From contig JALOLG010000056.1 in NCBI GenBank assembly GCA_025456105.1, forward strand, positions 1 through 7,697: a stretch of 7,697 nt of DNA, read 5' to 3'. Positions 1-5,624 of the stretch are shown here, piece by piece. How positions within the stretch are numbered: the stretch's first letter is position 1; every line of letters starts with the position of its first letter. Both the position numbers and the translations under genes were made by a program. Below the pieces are notes generated by a model. That model did not search any database and was not told where the DNA came from. It saw only the letters and a program-made list of their open reading frames with translations. The stretch is from Ilumatobacteraceae bacterium. Lineage in GTDB: Bacteria; Actinomycetota; Acidimicrobiia; Acidimicrobiales; Ilumatobacteraceae.

Positions 1-485
1 AACGGTGCGGCGCCGTCGGGCCCGCGGAACGCGGGTTGGATCATCATCCGCGACGACGCGAGCAGCTGCTCGGCGAGCTCGGGGGCGAGATCGGTCGACT
101 GGCCGGTGGCCTTGGCGAGGTCCCACGCGTGGGTGACCGTGTCGGTGGCGGCGAGGCCGGCGACGGCGGCACCCGGCATCGGCCCGAAGGGCATCTGCAC
201 GGTCCGCTCCGCGAAACCGGCCTGCGAGAACTCCTGCAGCGTCTGCGTCGACACCTCGTCGAACGCGGCGACGTAGTCACCGGCCGCGAAGTCGGGTGCC
301 TCGCCGGTGGGCGCTTCACCCCGCGCTGCTGCCGCGAAGTAGTGCTGGGCGCCGATCAGGTGGTTGATCAGCCCGGCGACGTCCCACGACGCGCACGGGC
401 TCGGCCGGCCGAGATCGTCGCGTCCGACGTTGACGAGCACGGATCGGGCGGCTGCGACGGCCTGCTCGAGCGGTTGGATCGACAT
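1..485 (-). CDS. TIGR03086-family metal-binding protein (MDMPI_N/DinB-like), C-terminus cut by window edge
   Basis: The frame is open from an ATG at 485 to the left edge, giving 161 full codons without a stop. The start is supported by GGAGGAGG (498-491 on the minus strand) five bases before it. The protein begins MSIQPLEQAV. It has the PC-x2-W-x-V block (residues 30-36) followed by NHL with His42, and later D115-TVT-H119-AWDLAKATG. The Asp-x3-His spacing plus the early His matches the three-ligand metal site of the DinB / mycothiol-dependent maleylpyruvate isomerase N-terminal fold. The HxWDLAxATG block is typical of the TIGR03086 actinobacterial family. Members are usually about 180-190 residues, so roughly 25 residues are missing; this is the window edge, not a break. 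The family is cytosolic and in most cases has no proven reaction; a mycothiol-dependent transferase or isomerase role is inference. It is divergent from the alpha/beta hydrolase, with 64 bases between the starts. Confidence 0.85.
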   Translation of the reverse strand, partial: MSIQPLEQAVAAARSVLVNVGRDDLGRPSPCASWDVAGLINHLIGAQHYFAAAARGEAPTGEAPDFAAGDYVAAFDEVSTQTLQEFSQAGFAERTVQMPFGPMPGAAVAGLAATDTVTHAWDLAKATGQSTDLAPELAEQLLASSRMMIQPAFRGPDGAAP

Positions 486-549
486 GGAGACCTCCTCCGG
501 TGGACGAGGATCGCGAACCTAGCCCCGTCCGAGGCGCCATGCTTCTGGC
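486..549. promoter_or_regulatory. Divergent intergenic region with a possible minus-strand promoter
   Basis: These 64 bases lie between two divergent starts, so promoters for both genes should be here or overlap the coding ends. On the minus strand, TAGGTT (521-516) fits the actinobacterial -10 pattern TANNNT and would place transcription start near 509, about 24 bases before the leftward ATG and just upstream of its GGAGGAGG ribosome site. No convincing -35 is seen at the expected distance. On the plus strand I find no good -10. The rightward gene has only a GAGG (531-534), too far from its ATG to be a normal ribosome site. Confidence 0.25.
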
Positions 550-1698
550 ATGACCGACACCGAGAGCGGCCCGGACGGCCCGGACGGTCTCCGGCTCCCA
601 CCTGCCCCACACGAGGAGGCAGTCGGGATCGCGCCCGAGCCACCGCCACCTGCGGGCCTCCCGCGCTGGGCCCGTCGCACCAAGAAGCACAAGCCGCCGG
701 CGTCGCGGCACCCGGTGTGGAGCATCCTGATGCTGGTCGGCATCGTGGTGCTCGTCATCGTGGCGGTGCTCGCCGCGATCGCGATCTGGCCGACCTCGAC
801 CAAGGACCTCGGACCCGATCCGCAGCCTGCCGTCGACTACGCGGACGCCCGGGCCCGGTTCGACGCTCTCGCCGCCGACGAGGAGTTCGACGTCATCGAT
901 CCGTGCCGCTCGCAGCTGCTCGGCCCGGGCGGGCCCACCCAGCGCGTCGTCGTGCTGCTGCACGGCACGTACACCTGCCCGGCGCAGATGCGCCAGCTGG
1001 GTGAGCAGCTGGCCGCCGAGGGGGCCAATGTGCTGATCCTGCGTGCCCCGCGCCACGGGCTGTCGCGCATCGGAACCGACGATCTCGGGGGGATCGGGCT
1101 CGTGAGCGCGCTCGACGCCGAGGACCTGCGCGACTGGGCCGACGACGCCGTCGACATCGCGGCCGGTCTCGGCGAGCGCGTCGAGGTGCTCGGCCACTCG
1201 ATGGGCGGCACGGCCGCGGCCTGGGCGGCCCAGGCGCGCGACGAGGTCGATCGCGCCGTCGTGGTGGCGCCGATCATCTCGATCGAGGGGTGGCCCGGCT
1301 GGGCGACGACGGCGTACATGAACTTCTTCGGTCGGATGCCCGACTTCTCGCTCGCCGGTGAGGCCGACGTCGACCACCAGTACGACGGCCGGTCGACGCG
1401 GGCGCTGAGTCAGGTGCTGCGGCTGGCGCGGTGGGTCGAGCTGGAGGCCCGCGACACGCCCCCCGCCGCCGGCAGCATCGCCGTCGTGCTCAACCCCAAC
1501 GACACCGTCGTCGACGGCGGGCGGGTGGAGTCGAACCTCGTCGAGCGCTGGGCCGACGAGGGCGCTGCCGTGCGGGTGGTCGACCTCCCCGAGTCGCCCG
1601 AGCTCCCGCACGACGTGATCGACCCGGCGGTGCCGCGGGCGCGTCCCGAGGTGGTCGACCCGATCCTGCTGGAGCTGCTCAGGGAGTCCGCCCCGTGA
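550..1698 (+). CDS. Membrane-anchored alpha/beta hydrolase (serine esterase/lipase-like)
   Basis: This 382-residue protein has a proline- and charge-rich N-terminal tail (about 1-50, ending RRTKKHK) and one hydrophobic segment at about 57-80. The alpha/beta hydrolase domain covers about 131-380. The basic tail before the segment predicts N-in topology, with the enzyme outside the membrane. The visible catalytic parts are an oxyanion-hole HGT (138-140), the nucleophile elbow GHSMG with Ser217, a likely acid Asp318 in NPND after a hydrophobic strand, and His354 in LPHD. Cys119 and Cys143 flank the first domain strand and could form a disulfide outside the cell. ATG 550 is the only ATG start available: an in-frame TAG lies at 520-522 and no ATG between, although the ribosome site is weak. 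The 3' end overlaps the convergent TIGR03086-family gene by 20 bases. The substrate is unknown; a lipid or carboxyl ester is the usual expectation, but this is inference. Confidence 0.88.
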   Translation: MTDTESGPDGPDGLRLPPAPHEEAVGIAPEPPPPAGLPRWARRTKKHKPPASRHPVWSILMLVGIVVLVIVAVLAAIAIWPTSTKDLGPDPQPAVDYADARARFDALAADEEFDVIDPCRSQLLGPGGPTQRVVVLLHGTYTCPAQMRQLGEQLAAEGANVLILRAPRHGLSRIGTDDLGGIGLVSALDAEDLRDWADDAVDIAAGLGERVEVLGHSMGGTAAAWAAQARDEVDRAVVVAPIISIEGWPGWATTAYMNFFGRMPDFSLAGEADVDHQYDGRSTRALSQVLRLARWVELEARDTPPAAGSIAVVLNPNDTVVDGGRVESNLVERWADEGAAVRVVDLPESPELPHDVIDPAVPRARPEVVDPILLELLRESAP

Positions 1699-2233
1699 AC
1701 GCCAGCAGCCTCGTCTGATCGTCGGCGTCGGCGGGCACGGGCACCTCGGGGCCGAAGTGCCCGCTCGCGCGCATGGCGTCGCCCATCGGCGCCATGCCGG
1801 CCAGGAGCGAGGTCACCTCGGTGGCGAGCAGGGTCTCGTCCTGGTCCGTCGCTCGGGCGAGGTCCCAGGTGTGCACGAGGACGTCGCCGAGCACGAGCCG
1901 CTCGATGGCCGTCTCGAGCGGCATCGCGCCCATCGGCGGCAGGTCGAAGGGTCGGGCGCTCGCCGCGGGGTCGTCGAGCAGCGCTTGGATCGCGGCATCG
2001 AGCGCTCGCCACGCGCCGGCGGGGTCGTCGTCGACGCTCGGCCCGGCCGCGACCTGCACACCGGCGCCGGCCTCGAGCACTCCGGGCACCCACTCCACCA
2101 GGTGGCGGACGACGTCGCGGGCCACCCACCCCTCGCACGGGGCCGGCCGGTCCCAGCCATCGGACGTGGTGCCGTCGACGCGCGCGGTGAACGCGGCGGC
2201 GACGGTGCGGTAGCGGTCGGCGACGTCTCCCAT
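1679..2233 (-). CDS. TIGR03086-family metal-binding protein (MDMPI_N/DinB-like), complete
   Basis: This is a complete 184-residue protein of normal family length. It shows WDRPAPCEGW (27-36), His44 in the following VRHL helix, and D117-VLV-H121-TWDLARAT. His44, Asp117 and His121 are therefore the expected metal ligands of the DinB / mycothiol maleylpyruvate isomerase N-terminal fold. The C-terminus (FGPEVPVP...RLLAFTGR) is the usual ending of TIGR03086 proteins and indicates what the truncated relative at the left edge would look like. The start ATG (2233-2231) fits the family's N-terminal RYRTVAAAF region, but no clear GGAGG precedes it. It is divergent from the fluoride-channel operon with 41 bases between, in which I see no recognisable promoter box. 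Its last 20 bases overlap the end of the convergent hydrolase gene. A mycothiol-linked transferase or isomerase role is inferred from the fold only; no substrate can be assigned. Confidence 0.88.
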   Translation of the reverse strand: MGDVADRYRTVAAAFTARVDGTTSDGWDRPAPCEGWVARDVVRHLVEWVPGVLEAGAGVQVAAGPSVDDDPAGAWRALDAAIQALLDDPAASARPFDLPPMGAMPLETAIERLVLGDVLVHTWDLARATDQDETLLATEVTSLLAGMAPMGDAMRASGHFGPEVPVPADADDQTRLLAFTGRTP

Positions 2234-2274
2234 GCCGCGATGCTGCCAGGTCGGAGCGAGCAGGATGGGCGCCG

Positions 2275-2658
2275 ATGGTGCTGATCGTCGTCGCCCTCGG
2301 TGGCGCGCTGGGTGGTGGGGCGCGGTACGCGGTGAGCGAGCTGATCGGGCCGCCGGGGGGTGGGTTCCCGTGGGCGACGCTGGTCGAGAACCTCACCGGC
2401 GCGCTGCTGCTGGCGCTCGCCGTCACGTGGATCCGGGTGCGTCACCCGCACCGGCACCTGCTCGGTCCGTTCCTCGGTGCCGGCGTGCTCGGCGGCTACA
2501 CCACGTTCTCGACGTTCGCGGCCGACACCCGGTTGCTGCTCGCCGACGGCGACGGCGGCATCGCGGGGGCCTACCTGGTCGCGACGCTCGCCGGTGGGTA
2601 CCTCGCCGTGCGGGTCGGCGCCCGTGTGGGCCGGACGCTCGTGGGTCAGGCGCCGTGA
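2275..2658 (+). CDS. fluC: Fluoride ion channel FluC/CrcB, first subunit of a pair
   Basis: This 127-residue four-helix membrane protein (segments about 2-20, 33-52, 62-84, 96-113) belongs to the FluC/CrcB family, which exports fluoride passively as antiparallel dimers. Signature elements are GGALGGGARY (9-18) with Arg17, the helix-2 Asn39 in ENLTG, and GGYTTFSTF (73-81), which carries both pore phenylalanines (Phe78, Phe81) and the threonines near the central sodium site. Positive charge is concentrated in the helix 2-3 loop (RVRHPHR) and the C-terminal tail (RVGARVGR), which predicts both termini inside. ATG 2275 is chosen because it directly precedes the first helix; an AGGA nine bases upstream is a modest ribosome site. 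Its stop overlaps the start of the second subunit (GTGA), so translation is probably coupled. There is no room upstream for a fluoride riboswitch. Confidence 0.93.
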   Translation: MVLIVVALGGALGGGARYAVSELIGPPGGGFPWATLVENLTGALLLALAVTWIRVRHPHRHLLGPFLGAGVLGGYTTFSTFAADTRLLLADGDGGIAGAYLVATLAGGYLAVRVGARVGRTLVGQAP

Positions 2659-3026
2659 CCACCTGGCTGCTCGTGATGCTGGGCGCAGCGGTCGGCGCGC
2701 CGTGTCGCTTCGCGCTCACGCAGGCGGCGGTCCGACGGTCGGCCGAGCTGGTGCCGATCGCCACGTTCGCCGTGAACGTGACGGGCTCGCTGCTCCTCGG
2801 TGTCGTGCTGCGATGGGCGCTCGACGCCGACGACCCGGCCGGCGTGGTGGCGCTCGTCGGCACCGGCTTCTGCGGTGGCCTCACCACCTACAGCACCTTC
2901 GCGCTCGAGGCGATGGCGCTCGCCGACGACCACGAGCCGGGCCGCGCTGGTGCGTACGTCGTCGCGAGCGTCGTGGTGGGCGTCACCGCCTGTGCAGCGG
3001 GGTGGTGGCTGGCGGGCAGGATGTGA
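2655..3026 (+). CDS. fluC: Fluoride ion channel FluC/CrcB, second subunit of a pair
   Basis: This 123-residue protein starts at GTG 2655, overlapping the first subunit's stop by four bases; the start is chosen because the conserved first helix begins at once (TTWLLVMLGAAVGAP). It has the FluC signatures: Arg18 after GAPC, Asn41 in the AVNVTGSLLLG block of helix 2, and GGLTTYSTF (74-82). In the last motif the first pore Phe is Tyr79, while the second is kept as Phe82. Helices lie at about 3-20, 34-53, 63-88 and 98-119. Positive charges cluster in the helix 1-2 loop (R18, R27, R28), while the helix 2-3 loop is acidic and the tail is nearly neutral. This predicts the opposite orientation to the first subunit. 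A heterodimeric, fixed-topology channel made from both products is the likely form, by analogy with paired family members. That assembly is inference. Confidence 0.92.
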   Translation: MTTWLLVMLGAAVGAPCRFALTQAAVRRSAELVPIATFAVNVTGSLLLGVVLRWALDADDPAGVVALVGTGFCGGLTTYSTFALEAMALADDHEPGRAGAYVVASVVVGVTACAAGWWLAGRM

Positions 3027-3034
3027 GCTCCGAC

Positions 3035-3042
3035 GGGAGGGG
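3035..3042 (+). promoter_or_regulatory. Strong ribosome binding site deciding the start at 3049
   Basis: GGGAGGGG lies six bases before the ATG at 3049, in the 22-base gap after the second fluoride-channel gene. It selects this ATG over the long in-frame extension that runs back inside the channel gene. Confidence 0.7.
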
Positions 3043-3048
3043 CGTGCC

Positions 3049-3771
3049 ATGGAGGAGGAGTTCGAGGGTCAGGACCTGCAGCGAGCGGTCTTCTGGGGGT
3101 GCGACCTGCGCGGGGCGCACTTCCGCGACGTCGATCTGAGCGGGGTGACCGTGAGCCACGCGCTGCTCGTCGACGTCGACATCGACGGCGTGGTCGATCG
3201 GGTGTCGATCAACGGGGTCGACGTGACGGCCTACGTCAACGAGCACGACCGCTGGTACCCGCTGCGGGCGGTGCTGCGTGCGAGCGACGTCGACGAGATG
3301 CGCGCCGGGTGGCGAGCCCTCGATGCGGCCTGGCGACCCGTCGTCGAGCGGGCCCGTGCGCTGCCCGACGGCGCGGCGCACCGGTCGGTCGCGGGCGAGT
3401 GGTCGTTCGTCGAGACGCTGCGCCACCTCGTGTTCGCACTCGACAAGTGGTGGCTCGCGCCCGTGCTCGGTGCGACGGGCTTCCACCCGATCGGGATCTC
3501 GAACTCGGGCTCGGCCGACTTCGGCTGGCCGGGGGTCGACCCGTCGGCGATGCCGACGCTCGCCGATGCAGCCGCCGTGCTCGCGGACCACTCGGCTCGG
3601 TTCAGCGAGTCGCTCGACGGGATCGAGTCGAGCGACCTCGATCGCGAGGTGGAGGTGCTCGAGAACGGCACCGAGACCGTTCGGACCTGTGTGCTCACGG
3701 TGCTCGAGGAGGCGTTCCACCACCTCCGCTACGCGGTCCGCGACCTCGACCGCCTGACGGGCGGCGCGTGA
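3049..3771 (+). CDS. DinB-family protein with N-terminal pentapeptide-repeat-like region
   Basis: This 240-residue protein has two parts. Residues about 5-60 are a run of five-residue steps with L/F/I/V at the centre (AVFWG, CDLRG, AHFRD, VDLSG, VTVSH, ALLVD, VDIDG...), like a short pentapeptide-repeat beta-helix. Residues about 85-237 form a DinB-type four-helix domain: GEWSFVETLRHLVFALDKWW (116-135) holds the first ligand His126, and EEAFHHLRYA (220-229) has an E-x3-H pair (Glu221/His225 or Glu220/His224). This arrangement, with INGVDVTAYVN and the FHPIGI...SGSADF...W block, is a recognisable actinobacterial family annotated as DinB or pentapeptide-repeat protein, with no known reaction. 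It follows the second fluC by 22 bases on the same strand, so it is probably in that operon. Its stop lies four bases from the stop of the convergent monooxygenase. A thiol- or metal-dependent role is inference. Confidence 0.87.
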   Translation: MEEEFEGQDLQRAVFWGCDLRGAHFRDVDLSGVTVSHALLVDVDIDGVVDRVSINGVDVTAYVNEHDRWYPLRAVLRASDVDEMRAGWRALDAAWRPVVERARALPDGAAHRSVAGEWSFVETLRHLVFALDKWWLAPVLGATGFHPIGISNSGSADFGWPGVDPSAMPTLADAAAVLADHSARFSESLDGIESSDLDREVEVLENGTETVRTCVLTVLEEAFHHLRYAVRDLDRLTGGA

Positions 3772-3775
3772 CGGG

Positions 3776-5572
3776 TCAGACGATGTCGAGGCCGGCGAGG
3801 TCGCCGCGGGCGCGCCACTCCTCGAGCACCTTCACGAACGCCACCGGGCCGGCGCCGTAGCTGGTGTCGCGCGGGTTGCGCTCCGAGGGGCGCCCCTCGT
3901 TGTTGTAGTAGCCCGGCGTGCACGACTCCTGGAACTCCAGCGTGTTCCGGGCGAGCCGCACGATCGTGTCGACCCACTCGGCCTCTGCCTCCTCGGTGGC
4001 CTCCACGAGCGTGGCGCCGCGGCGCCGAGCCTCCTCCAGGATGTACGTGAGGTGGATGGCCTGCTCGTTGAGCATGTGCGGGAAGTTCACGCTGAAGCCC
4101 GACTGCACCAGGCTGAAGATGAAGCAGTTGGGGAAGTCGTGGCCGTGCATCCCGTGGAAGGTGGACGCGCCGTCGGCCCACTTCTGCGTGAGCGTGATGC
4201 CGCCGCGGCCGACGATCTCGTGGCCTGCCCGTCGGCTGTAGCCGGTGCCCACCTCGAACCCGGTGGCGAAGATGATGCAGTCGACCTCGTACTCGGTGCC
4301 GTCGACCACCACGCCCCGCTCGGTGATGCGCTCGACGCCGTGACCGCCGGTGTCGACGAGGTGGACGTTGGGCCGGTTGAACGTCGGCAGGTACTCGTCG
4401 TGGAAGCACGGCCGCTTGCAGAACTGGCGGTAGTACGGCTTGAGCGCCTCGGCCACGTTCGGGTCGGCGACCATCGCCTCCACCCGCGCGCGGATCTGCT
4501 CCATCTTCTGGAAGTCGGCGAGCTCCATCTTGGTGGCGATGCCCTCGGGGCTGAGGTCGGCGCTCGCCCCCTCGCGCTGGATGCTGATGAGCAGGTTGCC
4601 GATGATGTCGGTCCAGCCGTCGTTCACGAGGTCCTCGGACTCGACGACGCCGCTCGTGAGGTGGTTGAAGTTGTCCATCCGGCGCTTCTGCCAGCCGGGC
4701 TCGAGCGAGGCGGCCCACTCCGGGTCGGTGGGGCGGTTGTCGCGCACGTCGATCGACGACGGCGTGCGCTGGAACACGTAGAGCTCCTTGGCCGCTGCGC
4801 CCACGTGGGGCACGCACTGCACGGCCGTCGCGCCGGTGCCGATGATGGCGACGCGCTTGTCGGCGAGGCCGGTGAGGCCGCCCTCGCTGGACCCGCCCGT
4901 GTAGTCGTAGTCCCAGCGGCTGGTGTGGAACGTGTGGCCGCGGAACGACTCGATGCCGGGGATGCCAGGCAGCTTCGGCCGGTGCAGCGGCCCGTTCGCG
5001 AGCACTACGAACCGGGCCCGCATCGCGTCGCCGCGGTCGGTGTGGATGATCCAGCGGCGGTCGTCGTCGTCCCACTCGAGCTGGGTGACCTCGGTCTGGA
5101 ACACGGCGTCGCGGTAGAGGTCGTAGTGGCGTGCGATGCGCCGGCTGTGCTCGAGGATCTCGGGTGCCCGGGAGTACTTCTCGACGGGCATGTACCCCGT
5201 CTCCTCGAGCAGTGGGAGGTAGACGTACGACTCCACGTCGCACGCCGCGCCGGGGTACCGGTTCCAGTACCAGGTGCCACCGACGTCGCCGCCCTTCTCG
5301 AGCAGGCGGATGTCCTCGAAGCCCGCCTCGCGCAGCCGGGCCCCGGCGAGGAGCCCGCCGAAGCCGCCACCGACCACGACGATCTCGACCTCGTCGAGCA
5401 GCGGGGCGCGCTCGACGCGCTCGGTGTAGGGGTCGATCAGGTAGTGGGCGAACGGCCCGGTCATCTCGACGTACTGGTCGTTGGCGTCGGGGCGCAGGCG
5501 CTTGTCGCGCTCGGCCCGGTACTTCTCCCGCAGGGCGTCGGGATCGAACGACAGGGGCGCGGTCTCGGTCAT
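3776..5572 (-). CDS. FAD/NADPH flavin-dependent monooxygenase of Baeyer-Villiger type
   Basis: This 598-residue enzyme belongs to the class B flavoprotein monooxygenases, which insert oxygen next to a ketone (giving esters or lactones) using FAD and NADPH. The first Rossmann motif GGGFGG is at 68-73. GGTWYWNRYPGAACDVES follows (98-115), with Asp112 matching the catalytic-pocket aspartate of phenylacetone monooxygenase. The Baeyer-Villiger fingerprint FxGxxxHxxxWD is complete at 210-221. The NADP Rossmann motif GTGATA is at 245-250, a KRP motif places the catalytic arginine at Arg387, and ATGF is at 436-439. A 64-residue extension before the FAD domain resembles the longer cyclopentadecanone-monooxygenase-like group. 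ATG 5572 is chosen because MTETAPLSFDPDALREKYR is the expected N-terminus and the frame upstream is antisense to the neighbour. The ribosome site is weak. No signal peptide is seen, so it is cytosolic. The substrate cannot be read from sequence. Confidence 0.92.
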   Translation of the reverse strand: MTETAPLSFDPDALREKYRAERDKRLRPDANDQYVEMTGPFAHYLIDPYTERVERAPLLDEVEIVVVGGGFGGLLAGARLREAGFEDIRLLEKGGDVGGTWYWNRYPGAACDVESYVYLPLLEETGYMPVEKYSRAPEILEHSRRIARHYDLYRDAVFQTEVTQLEWDDDDRRWIIHTDRGDAMRARFVVLANGPLHRPKLPGIPGIESFRGHTFHTSRWDYDYTGGSSEGGLTGLADKRVAIIGTGATAVQCVPHVGAAAKELYVFQRTPSSIDVRDNRPTDPEWAASLEPGWQKRRMDNFNHLTSGVVESEDLVNDGWTDIIGNLLISIQREGASADLSPEGIATKMELADFQKMEQIRARVEAMVADPNVAEALKPYYRQFCKRPCFHDEYLPTFNRPNVHLVDTGGHGVERITERGVVVDGTEYEVDCIIFATGFEVGTGYSRRAGHEIVGRGGITLTQKWADGASTFHGMHGHDFPNCFIFSLVQSGFSVNFPHMLNEQAIHLTYILEEARRRGATLVEATEEAEAEWVDTIVRLARNTLEFQESCTPGYYNNEGRPSERNPRDTSYGAGPVAFVKVLEEWRARGDLAGLDIV

Positions 5573-5624
5573 ACGACGCTCGATGCTACGTTCCGGCGCG
5601 ACCGTGGCCCGAGGGGGAGGGACG
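5573..5624. promoter_or_regulatory. Short divergent promoter region between monooxygenase and phosphotransferase genes
   Basis: These 52 bases separate two divergent starts. Two overlapping candidate -10 boxes of the TANNNT pattern are present: TAGCAT on the minus strand (5588-5583) and TACGTT on the plus strand (5587-5592). The plus-strand box would give a start near 5599 and a short leader containing the GAGGGGGAGG ribosome site (5611-5620) before ATG 5625. The minus-strand box would give a nearly leaderless monooxygenase mRNA, consistent with its weak ribosome site. No convincing -35 is visible for either. If both boxes are real, the two genes share one control point. Confidence 0.25.

Noticed and set aside
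1..485. Naming the TIGR03086-type genes as mycothiol-dependent maleylpyruvate isomerase.
   Set aside because: The metal-site fold matches, but the C-terminal isomerase region and gentisate-pathway neighbours are not seen, so only a family-level call is supported.
316..1611. Long minus-strand open frame opposite the alpha/beta hydrolase.
   Set aside because: No recognisable motif, Arg/His-rich composition, and full overlap with a well-supported hydrolase: a shadow frame.
2234..2300. Possible fluoride riboswitch before fluC (GCGCCGATGGTG at 2269-2280 resembles the start of the crcB motif).
   Set aside because: Most of the match is inside the fluC coding start, only 41 bases separate the divergent genes, and the rest of the aptamer and its pseudoknot partner are not present.
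2232..2654. Reading the second FluC as the end of a 264-residue fusion protein.
   Set aside because: The upstream part is an Arg-rich shadow of the first fluC in another frame; GTG 2655 gives a normal-length FluC.
5481..5624. Earlier TTG start for the phosphotransferase.
   Set aside because: It would overlap the divergent monooxygenase start with an Arg/Ser-rich stretch; ATG 5625 has a strong ribosome site.
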